A stretch of DNA of 64,000 nt. Origin: Ianthella basta (lineage: Eukaryota; Porifera; Demospongiae; Verongiida; Ianthellidae). The stretch covers positions 9,663,714 to 9,727,713 of the forward strand of contig OZ025869.1 of NCBI GenBank assembly GCA_964019415.1, in the 5' to 3' direction. Below are positions 56,801-64,000 of this stretch, one piece after another. The stretch's first letter is position 1; the number at the start of each line of letters is the position of its first letter. The notes under the pieces were generated by a model. The model saw only the letters and a list, made by a program, of their open reading frames with translations. It was not told the DNA's origin and searched no databases. The translations under genes were made by a program, and so were the position numbers.

Positions 56801-59800
56801 ATGGTGAATATGGAGGTAGTCCTAGATCACAGCTGAAAGTGGCTAGTAACACTGATAGTGATTCCTCATCATACTTAAGTGATAAAGATGGATTGTCTGC
56901 GGATGGCACTAGCCGTCCAAAGCAACGGACAAGCGCTGTTAAGTTGCTGACAGCACTGGAAGCAGGTGTGTAATGGACAGGTATTTGTTCATTGTGTCTG
57001 CCACATCCTTTGAGAGGGGTGCCTGTAATGTCTACCTAGCTTTACTTCAGAATCTGTGCATTGTTTGCTGTTGTGTGGAATTCTTTGGTGACTTTTTCAG
57101 TTGAATTCAGCATAATTCTTGTCACCATGATTTTGCTTGTCAGTGCATACCATTGTTGTGCAGATTATGTTCAGAGATTCAAAGCAGAACATGGTGATGT
57201 GAGGATGGCTTTCATTGAGGAACTCAATCATAGTAGGCGTCTGGGGGGCACTGGCTCCACACCAAATTCCTCTTTGCAGCTTGCTGATTTGCTGCTATCA
57301 GCTGAAGACTCAAAGAAGGTTGCTGGCTGTAGTGAACCCCAGATTAGCGATGTTGTTGACCTTTGGATAGGAAGAAAACTGAAGGGTTCTGATCTGTTGT
57401 TCAGAATGGCCACGGTTCTTGCCCGTGTTCAAGGGTTTGGACGTTACATCACTTGTATTGTTCAAAAGACAGGTATGTTCTGTTACTGCATATGGTAGCC
57501 AATTCTGTGTATTTATGACCATCTATATTATAATAGGGCATACATAAGAATGCAATAGGCCTCGCTGAGGTGGCCGCTGATGAAAATGGCGATTTGAACT
57601 ACCTAGGCCATAAATGTAGTCAGTCGAAATGGCGAACTGTAAGCGACTTGTATCAAGGAAAAGTAATCTTCAGCTGATATGGGTAGCATGCCGGAGTAAA
57701 GAAAAGCCTGCAATGTGCCATTTGTTTTCGAAGCTGGCACTGTCTACTTTAACAGTCCATCGGCTTTTCTGCCAATTCCGCAAGGATAGTATGCAGAAAG
57801 AGGCCTTACCTGGTGTGCTGTAGTCCTTTGCTTTGCGCACCTGATTGTCACTAGGACTGCTGTAAGCCAAGTGGCGAAATTGCCTGTGATCGGCACTTGC
57901 TGTGCGAGGCTGGCTCAAGCCATGGTCCTGAAATTGGAACACAGAAACACATGTTGGCGTCTTTGTTGTGCAAGCGTGATGGATGTACATGCACAAGTGT
58001 AGGAGTGTATTGTGCAAGTGCTGAAGAGCGCATATGTGGCAATTGCACAATCAAAGTGTTGCGAATTGACTGTGACAGATTGCATTTGTTGGTTAGAGCT
58101 ACAGCAGCACCATGTCTTTGATACTGACATTGCTGATAAGTCAGACGGGATTGTAGAATTCTGCCCGCTCATTGAGACATGGTGGTGCCGTGTCACCTTG
58201 ACTACTTGGATGTGAATGTGATAGTCGAATGCCTATTTTGACCCGATAAATGCACAAATGTCCTTACTGTGTATTCTCTATAACTTTGCATGCAGGTGCA
58301 TATGAAGGAGATCAGCTGCTTTCTTTCAGAAAGGCCCTAGGTCATGCATGGATACTGTTTGCACAGAAAATTGGCTATGAAGATGATGAACTACAACTTG
58401 AAGGTTCATCGAAGATTTCAAAGAAAGTTTTCTTTTCTCGTATATGGCGAGTGCCAAAGTTTGATAACGATGAAATGAAGGAACTGTTCATTGAGCTACT
58501 GAGCACCACTCAGCTTGAAAATGCTCTGCATAACTTTAGGAATAGGCTGTCTCGAGCTGCAAGTAGACATGGTTTGGCGGGGTTGCCACCATCTGGAGCT
58601 ACAAGCACTGTTACTATGGCTTTATTGAGTAGTTCTGAGTCTACAACTGATACTGACACACCTTCTGAGACTGATGAGGAGCCACAGAGTGAACACTCAG
58701 CTACTGTTGTTGAACGGACCAAGAATTCCCCTGGTGCAGTAGCTGATTCTCCATTAGATTCACACTCTCCAGATCTCAGGAGTCCGTCAAGCACTGGTTC
58801 TGATGTTACAGGTACAGCTGCACTGTTGGCTTCATCTGTACCACCTTCACGTGAGGAATCAGACAACAGCAGTGCCACACTGGTAGGGGATTGGTCGTCG
58901 TCAGATGAAACAGTCATGGTACAGGACTTATCTGATGAGGTGTGTTAGTGGGTAATCATTTCATTTGAGTGGTTGACAGATGGATTGACTATCAGTGAAG
59001 TCAATTGTTTTGAAATGTAAATGTTAATGCAATGAACCTGTTCAGCTCAATTTTCATTTTATTCAGTGAATGCGTGGGTGTAGGCATGGTGCTCACAGTG
59101 CTTGACAATGACTTACGTTGTGTAAAATGCATGCTGTACAGTATACACTCAAGTGAAACATTATTCAGTCAACCTACTTGCATGCATACTTCCATGTGTT
59201 CTGTAGGCTGTCAGTGAAATATCTGAATAACTCATCTATTCCTTTGTACTGTTCCTATGTATACTGACAGGAAGACTACTGTGATGACTCTGCTTTGATG
59301 GTGTACGATCGGTCGGCCATTTTCTTTGGCCCTGACATTGTTCCTCCCCCTATCTCTAAGGTGAAGTATGTATATAGTTTGCAGAAAAAGTGTCTTTATG
59401 TTAAGATGCCTTGTATAGCAATGCTAACATCTGTATACTGTGCACAACAGTTTCTGTTGCTTTGAGTCATTTTGTAATGTTACACGTATGCTGCTGTTCT
59501 TCCACTGCTGTCTTAACTCAGAGGTCTGAGTTTGCAGGTCTGTATGATCTCCTGAAAGCTCAACCTTTTGACCGGGAATTCTTTGAGGTGGTGCTGATGA
59601 GTGAAACCTCACTGGTGAACAGACTCACAAAGGTGTGGTTCTGTTATTGTACTATGGGTGTACAGTTGGTATTGTACCATTGGCAGCTTCATGTGATCAT
59701 CTGTAATCTCCATTGTATACATAATTGCCTAGGAGTACATACATTGGACATGTGTGCAAATGTATAGAAGTGTGTTCCATGATTCCTGCTATTACTTACT

Positions 59801-61924
59801 GATGCTGGACATTTAGGCGTGTCCGTGCAAGTGTCCTCAAGACACTGTCATTACTGAACCTTTGAAACACTTTTGCAGCTTTTCATCAAGTCCTTAGCAT
59901 GGTTGCTGGTAAGGTGGCATCATGCTATGGCGATGATGGCGATAGTACACTCATGTTTTGTTGGTAACACTACATGTTATCTAACATCTCCATTGCCGTG
60001 AGGCTACCATACTGTCATTGTCACTGTGACAATGGCAGTCAGGCGGCAGTGATGGTAGAAGCGAGTGAATTGAGTGCAAATGTAGGTGCCACAATGACAA
60101 CCAGCTAGTGCAGAGTAGCGGGCTGATGTTGAAGGAATATAAGTGTGACGGAGCGTACAACTGATGACTACGACAGAGGGATAGTGAAGATTTTAGCACA
60201 TTGTAAAATCGGTCACTGCGAAGGAGAGAAGGCTGCTTGGTACAGAAACATCAAGAACAGTCACTGCGAATGCGTTTATGCATATAAGTAACGTTTACAG
60301 TTTTGTGCATTCTGCAATCTGATTGGTCCAACCGGAGGTTTGCGAAAGTCAGATCCGGAAACATTATGCAAGTGAAGCCAGACCCTCCGTTCGGGAGGTG
60401 GAGGGGCTAGCCTGCCAGACTAGCACAAAACATGATGTCAGCCCATTTATGCCGTAGGTGTGACTGACTGTTCACATTCCGTAATGTCACTGTGAAGGTC
60501 ACTGCTAATATTGTCGCCATTTGTACTGTAGTATGACTGGCACCCAAGGTAGCAGTTCTGTAGTTGACTGCAGCTTACATATGCTAACCCTTTATGCCTC
60601 ATAGACTGTTTTACTGGTCACATTGTGGAATACACTACAATACGAATGAATTTGCCAGTAATGGCCCTAGAGGTTCACTTCACAAGTGCATACTGAGACC
60701 CAGAATGAGGGTAGGTGCATCATTTCAACTGAATCAGAGAATTTATTAGACGTCACGTTCATGACGTCTATTTAGGAATGTGCCCGATAAAAATGGCTGC
60801 TCCTGTCTTAATGTAATAGTGTGCTTCAGCGAAACTAGCCAAACGGCGGTGGCAAATAATAATTAAAGGCCATGGATAGGATTCTTTGGATGTATTGAAG
60901 ACAGAAGAGCATCCAAAGGCAACCTAGAGTACACGTAAGAGAAAAGTGTCATAGGCTGCTCATACCCCATTTGTTCTTTTCATATTCTTATTCTTATTCT
61001 TCTTCCCGCAGAATTTTTGCGCGCTCCTAGCGCATGATACAGGGTACCTACGAACCCAAGTCGTGTACGAGGACTCGCATACGGACGTGAAGGACAAATA
61101 TCCGAGCGCTGGTAGCAATCCAATATGTACAGCGCTGAAACGAGTAGGAAGTTTGTCCTCCTCGTGTATTAAGATACCCCAATGCTGCCATTTTGTCATG
61201 CTCGCATTAATAACCAATATACGGCATTCGTTTCATCTAGAATGACATAATTGTGCTCCATGTTCTGTGCAATTTTCATCTAATTTAAGGAGGGGTTTTT
61301 AGTCAGCGCAAGTATTAATCTTATGTAGCCATAGTCCTTTGGATATGCAAAATGTGTACAAACTAGTGTCATGCAGAGCAAACTTCATGGAGATGTGGTT
61401 TATCAGGGTGTTGAGTTACTGTTGCTTGTTTCTATGTTTTATCTGCTGGCCATTCCTAAATCACTTTTAATTCTAAATGAATTTTTATACACTAGTTACC
61501 TGCATACGTTTTGCAGTGTATCTAGTGGATACTTCTAACTTTTGGCATTGTTTCCACTATACCTGAACTAGAAGTATCACGAAATGAATGTGACAGTTGT
61601 ACTGACGCTCACCTGATCATCTTATTATGCATTTTTCCTCAAAATTTGCGATTGTAACCTAGTGCTGTTGCATATGTATACACGTTACGTGTCTGAGTAT
61701 GTGTTTGTACATGGGCAATATCCTGATTTTCTTCAGGAAATGCCTGAAGTGTTATCTTCATATAGAGTAGATGCACACATGGTGTACAATTAGATTTTAT
61801 GTTTAAGTCTGTTGTATGCCTGTAGGATGATCGCAGTTTGTTGTTCCTTGCCTGTGAATTGAACAATGCCGAAGCAGCTACAGTATTGTTGAAGTATGGA
61901 GCTAACCCCAATCTTCAGGACAAG
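50813..61924 (+). CDS. Multi-exon death-fold and ankyrin protein, at least eight exons
   Basis: Exons are 50813-50894, 55702-56016, 56567-56965, 57164-57472, 58296-58939, 59271-59360, 59522-59632 and 61826-61924. Every junction is in phase; together they give 683 codons, and the gene continues. The ATG at 50813 starts MAEKMDTAGG; the context GACTATGG is fair. Exon 2 is CARD-like, exon 3 Ser-rich and probably disordered, exon 4 unclassified and helical, exon 5 death-domain-like plus an acidic Ser/Thr-rich linker. Exon 8 is one ankyrin repeat. The first four introns are all phase 1, which suits exon shuffling. Donors GTGTGT, GTGAAG and GTGTGG (exons 3, 5, 6, 7) are weak, so those ends are less sure. 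Such an architecture points to an adaptor in cell-death or innate-immune signalling; the partner is unknown. A dead copy of exon 3 lies at 32275-32625. Confidence 0.75.
50895..51680. other. Start of intron 1, no gene seen
   Basis: A direct duplication lies at 51005-51040 and 51055-51095: GCATGCTGA, GAATCATCCACCAGGGCCCT and GCTGCG-type ends. Otherwise unremarkable intron. Confidence 0.45.
51682..54600 (-). mobile_element. RLE-type non-LTR retrotransposon in intron 1
   Basis: Minus strand, 5' to 3': a Cys-rich N-terminus starting MPQCCRSNKSGCSRNCFC (54600); a linker with AKLMFEGKMRAALRLIT (about 54040); then RT with RKIISRAIISIIK, VDATNAFNTLNHENAL, EGTMQGDPLTMAMYG and the catalytic VWFADDAT (about 53210). 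A block EKGASSWLSTLPI follows, then a CCHC-like finger, CVCGKNVSVEHTLNCACGG (about 52310). Last comes a nuclease-like block with ARLDIVNDGFWG and FFDVRVFNPFA, near 52130-52040. The order RT, CCHC, restriction-like endonuclease matches the R2/R4-type clade. The ORF ends at TAA 51684-51682. A few frame breaks (near 53640-53850, 52690 and 52070) suggest a fairly recent dead copy. Confidence 0.87.
54942..55264. mobile_element. Inverted-repeat element enclosing a tRNA-like sequence
   Basis: Arms of about 70-90 bp face each other (54942-55033 and 55175-55264): GTGGTCCAA near the tips, TTATCATGYCTAATTGTAGA, ATGAATAGGGGCTGTTACTG and GTAGACCTTTGAAA, with few mismatches. The 140-bp middle holds a tRNA-like sequence on the minus strand. 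No transposase. It lies in intron 1 of the death-fold gene. Confidence 0.85.
55043..55115 (-). tRNA. tRNA-like sequence or tRNA pseudogene
   Basis: Minus strand, 73 bases, starting GGCGCCATAGCTCAGTGGCA. The D-arm and A-box region (TAGCTCAGTGGCAGAGCG) is canonical. The T-arm and B-box region (GGGTTTGATTCCCG) is close to consensus. The acceptor pairs in only about five of seven positions, and the anticodon arm (CTGAC, loop GGCTTAA, GCCAG) has one mismatch and no U33. If read as drawn the anticodon would be CTT (Lys), but this is weak. A SINE-like pol III promoter or a pseudogene is more likely than a working tRNA. Confidence 0.6.
55702..56016 (+). CDS. Exon 2 of the death-fold gene: CARD-like domain
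   Basis: Acceptor TTCTGTTTATTGCAG, donor GTAAGC, phase 1-1. The helical pattern is CARD-like: SKMLLSRV, IVSLVARSVITEDDAGLL, the SHSRRVFETLRPAIVQGG helix pair, TLEAFYRTLLCT and HKELAEAIKRR. The run 'SVITEDD' followed by a basic R-R pair and 'LRPAIVQGGQQTLEAFY' is close to the CARD helix 2-5 spacing. Confidence 0.65.
56342..56361. repeat. Poly-G tract, 20 bases
   Basis: Uninterrupted G run in intron 2 of the death-fold gene, similar to the run at 21731-21753. Confidence 0.9.
57530..57580 (-). repeat. Right end of a family C hairpin element, minus strand
   Basis: TATAATAGGGCATACATAAG, AATGCAATAGGCCTCGCTGAG and GTGGCCGC is the complement of the end at 44790-44839, with several changes. Its left end would lie to the right, within intron 4 (57600-58290), but I could not identify it. 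The rest of that intron shows no gene. Confidence 0.55.
58296..58939 (+). CDS. Exon 5 of the death-fold gene: death-like domain and acidic linker
   Basis: Acceptor TTTGCATGCAG. Residues from LLSFRKALGHAWILFAQKIG through ELFIELLSTT to ALHNFRNRLSRAAS follow a death-domain outline, with helix 1 LG-x-x-W and helix 2 A-x-x-IGY. The rest (SSSESTTDTDTPSETDEEPQ onward) is a disordered Ser/Thr/Glu-rich linker. The death-domain call rests on pattern only. Confidence 0.55.
59633..61825. other. Intron 7 of the death-fold gene, repeats, no other gene seen
   Basis: 60285-60420 is a repeat shared with 36366-36420 (inverted) and 36855-36940. It includes GACCCTCCGTTCGGGAGG, a small hairpin. No other coding sequence recognised. 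Confidence 0.5.
61826..61924 (+). CDS. Exon 8 of the death-fold gene: one ankyrin repeat
   Basis: Exactly 33 codons in phase 0, acceptor TTGTATGCCTGTAG, donor GTCAGT. DDRSLLFLACELNN, then AATVLLKYGANPNLQDK, fits the ankyrin consensus (S/TPLHxAxxxGxxxxVxxLLxxGAxxNxxD). One repeat alone does not fold, so further repeat exons should follow downstream. Confidence 0.85.
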
Positions 61925-61996
61925 GTCAGTGTTACTATACACTCTGTAGTCTTCTTTGACTTTTCCTATGTCTATCCATTGTAATTGTTTGTAATT

Positions 61997-62360
61997 GGGG
62001 CGAGCAAAGTGAAGCCCCGCTCTTCTGGATGGTGTGAAACCGGAAGACATGGTACATCACGGAAGTTGTGGTACATCGTGGAAGTTGTGGTACATCGCAT
62101 CTACTGCATATATGGTTGGTACTTTGGACCATTGCACATGCGCAGTCGACCCTGATATTCTGCACTTGACTTGGGGAATTGGTGCACCACTCATTGTGAC
62201 TCATCTGTGCCCAATCCGTAAAATGTCTGTTGCCCTTCTGCAGTGCGTCTGAACTTTGTCAACAGAAAGTCTGCAAAGAGTTTTTAGCACACAAACTAAT
62301 TTTGTGTGTGGTAACAAAATAGTGTCATGCATATGTCTGTAGTACTTGAGATGAATTGGC
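61997..62360 (+). mobile_element. Left end of a family B-related element
   Basis: GGGGCGAGC...GAAGCCCC (61997-62018), then GCTCTTCTGGATGGTGTGAA and ACCGGAAG, parallels the family B left end (ACTCTGGCGTGGAGTGTAGG, GCGGAAG). The inner stem differs: AGCAAAGTGAA in place of AGCCTGAGCGA. Three phrases based on GGTACATCRYGGAAGTTGTG follow in tandem (62050-62098). The part at 62210-62360 also occurs at 26680-26860. No matching right end seen before the window ends. Confidence 0.5.
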
Positions 62361-62842
62361 TAATTTTTCTTGGCCATTTGGCTGATACATTTTGTCAATA
62401 TAGCTGATTCTTCTTGGCGAATGTGCAGATCCTCCTCAGCGAATCTGTGCTCCTTCTTGAGGTGCCCTCGCATTTGCCGCAAAATGTCCTCGTAGGATTC
62501 ACGGCCGATTGTATCTTGCTGTGTGTGTTTGCAGACCACCTACATGGTGGGTCCGCAGAATGCAGTTAATTGCTTGTGGCAAGTACCACATTTAGTTGAG
62601 CAAGAGGATGCATGTAAGCTTACCTAAGCTGCCTGCCTTAGCCCTCGTGCCCCTCGCCTGTGTAGATGGTCCCTTTACATGTCATATATCTGTATCGATT
62701 TTATCTCAAGTTCATAAATTTGTATCAACCTATATTTGTGGTGAAAATGCTCTGCTTTTTTATCCATATTTAGTATGGCAGAGCATGCCTCCACCTGTTG
62801 TCTGTGTACTGGAATGAAACAATTTTGTGGGCACTCCTGCAG

Positions 62843-62875
62843 AATGAGAGCACAGATGTCAATATTGCTACTTTT
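62843..62875 (+). CDS. Possible 33-bp microexon of the death-fold gene
   Basis: CTCCTGCAG precedes and GTAAGT follows an 11-codon, phase 0 block (NESTDVNIATF). DVNIATF resembles the end of one ankyrin repeat loop. Evidence is limited to the splice signals and phase. Confidence 0.3.
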
Positions 62876-62944
62876 GTAAGTTGACAGTTTTGCAAGTGTG
62901 TCCTATGTAATGTGTGTACACGTCTGCAATAGGTGATGTGGTAA

Positions 62945-63215
62945 GTACGTAATAGTTAAATGCTGCCCAAGAGCACCTGAGTGCTGAGTAGTTTAAATCC
63001 TTGCAGACACCGATTGGGTGGCATTTAAGTAGTATACATCCAAAAACTGTTCTCTAATCCTATCAAAATAATTTCCCCTGTCTCCTCTTGATGATGTCCA
63101 TGTCACTGACAACCAATGATGATGTGGGAGTCCAATAGAAGAACTCTCCGGCACCCGTGAACCTTCTCGTTACACTCCTTCGTTATCTGTCCTTTTAATC
63201 CTACTTCATAGGGAG
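62945..63215. repeat. Dispersed repeat, copy 3 of 3
   Basis: Shares TAGTTAAATGCTGCCCAAGA, AAATCCTTGCAGACACCGAT and AATAGAAGAACTCTCCGGCA with copy 2. It has a deletion of about 40 bp after CTGCCCAAGA. Confidence 0.78.
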
Positions 63216-63309
63216 GACATGAAGGAATAGTTTGCAGTGATGGGAGTTTGTAGCCTGGTTAGGCTTAAGATCAAAGGGTCTGTCTAGTTGAGATATCCTG
63301 TATCCAACT

Positions 63310-63369
63310 ACATCCTGGGTGTTATTCTTCATAACACCTAGGTGTTATGAAGAATAACACCCAGGATGT
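63310..63369. repeat. Perfect 60-bp palindrome
   Basis: ACATCCTGGGTGTTATTCTT, CATAACACCTAGGTGTTATG, AAGAATAACACCCAGGATGT. Every base pairs with its mirror and there is no spacer; the centre is CCTAGG. Confidence 0.97.
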
Positions 63370-63426
63370 GGTCACTGAACAACTGTCACCCCACTAATTG
63401 AAACAACATTCTCTATTATATGCTTG

Positions 63427-63475
63427 TGTGTGTGTGTGTGTCGCGCGCGCGCGTGTGCGTGTGCACGCGTCGATA
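63427..63475. repeat. TG and CG dinucleotide tract
   Basis: (TG)n followed by CGCGCGCGCG and GTGTGCGTGTGC. It can take up alternating purine-pyrimidine (Z-DNA-prone) form. Confidence 0.85.
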
Positions 63476-63559
63476 TGTGTTACTGTCTGCAGTGGCATGT
63501 AGCCTGCTGTTTCATGTGAATGCTGAGTACACGGTGCAATATGTATGTCAGTTAGACAG

Positions 63560-63840
63560 TGATATTGAACTTCCAGAGCTCCTTCTCGGTCCATGAAGTT
63601 GGGGCCACGTCGATCGCAATTTTTGGCGAAAGCCCAGACAATTGGCGATTGTGGTAGGCGGATACGGATCTCCTTCCGCTCTCCTAGCCTCTACTACAAA
63701 ACGAGCAAGCCACAGATTCAGCAGCAGGACGCTCAAGGAGGCCTGAGGGTACCTTTCGCTGTGGCGCTTGTTACGTTCTTCCCGCCACTCGTCCAGAGCG
63801 CGAACTGCTCAGTTGGTCGCTCTCACTGTGGTCGGCGGAA
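63560..63840 (-). pseudogene. Crypton/ZMYM-like recombinase N-terminal fragment
   Basis: The minus strand reads VPPTTVRATN, a TGA (63811-63809), AVRALDEWREERNKRH, then LSVLLLNLWLARFVVEARRA and GDPYPPTTIANCLGFRQKLR. This follows the core-binding region of Crypton-derived tyrosine recombinases and related ZMYM/QRICH1-type host proteins (T-x-x-x-x-x-W...W-x-x-x-R, then L-x-x-F-x-x-E-x-R-x-x-x-G-x-x-Y-P-P-x-T). The TGA stands where the family has Trp. No catalytic C-terminal part follows, so this is a fragment. Confidence 0.62.
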
Positions 63841-64000
63841 CGTAGCCGTTACAAATCTCAGACATCTTGCCTGGCAACAGTGGAGGGGCAAAGCGTGTCG
63901 TTGGCTGTTCTGGAAAGCTGTAGATTTATTTTTCTTCTTCGAAATCCGGGCCCGAATCATCACGCGAATGTTGTCTATATAGGATAGGCTACAAATAGAT

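Overview
This is eukaryotic nuclear DNA from an invertebrate animal. The genes have introns with consensus GT/AG borders. They encode death-fold domains (CARD-like, death-like), a ROCO-type GTPase, an ankyrin repeat and a probable RAMAC-like cap-methyltransferase activator. The repeats include Tc1, Penelope-like, APE-type and RLE-type LINEs, a Crypton-like fragment and many foldback elements. Intron-rich death-fold and ROCO families in a repeat-packed genome would suit a sponge or cnidarian. I favour a demosponge but cannot prove it from this window.

Layout. 1-3.4 kb: decayed LINE (-). 3.4-4.5 kb: short non-coding element with hairpin ends. 5-6 kb: dead Tc1 transposase (+). 6.8-7.7 kb: BEN-like coding sequence with a coding minisatellite (-). 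7.8-8.6 kb: Penelope-like RT fragment (+). 9.7-12.1 kb: a large intact ROCO exon (+). 15.1-21.6 kb: a composite of three foldback units inside one pair of matching hairpin ends. 24.5-26.0 kb: another LINE (-). 27.6-27.9 kb: a CARD-like exon (+). 28.9-35.4 kb: LINE fragments, including a 755-bp segment that interrupts another RT and has an inverted partner 5 kb away, with a dead paralogue of a death-fold gene exon between them. 36.6-42.8 kb: a long palindrome, a fourth foldback half-unit, and two Helitron/Helentron-like elements lying end to end, the second carrying a 1,054-bp foldback transposon with a TA target duplication. 45.2-49.1 kb: three-exon RAMAC-like gene (-). 50.8-61.9 kb and onward: at least eight exons of a death-fold/ankyrin gene (+), with an RLE-type LINE and a tRNA-like sequence within 70-90 bp inverted repeats in intron 1. 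63.3-63.9 kb: a perfect 60-bp palindrome and a Crypton-like fragment.

How things fit. Host genes of probable innate-immune or cell-death type (ROCO, CARD, death-like, ankyrin) are scattered among repeats; some of their exons are duplicated and broken. The RAMAC-like gene and the death-fold gene are divergent, with start codons about 1.75 kb apart. The most unusual signal is a set of elements whose left-end hairpin has an element-specific sequence that is matched by the right end of the same element. Two families show this, and their right ends carry a terminal hairpin; in one family the end reads CTAG-T. This is the layout of Helitron2/Helentron-like elements with asymmetric terminal repeats, and here the terminal repeats co-vary between elements.
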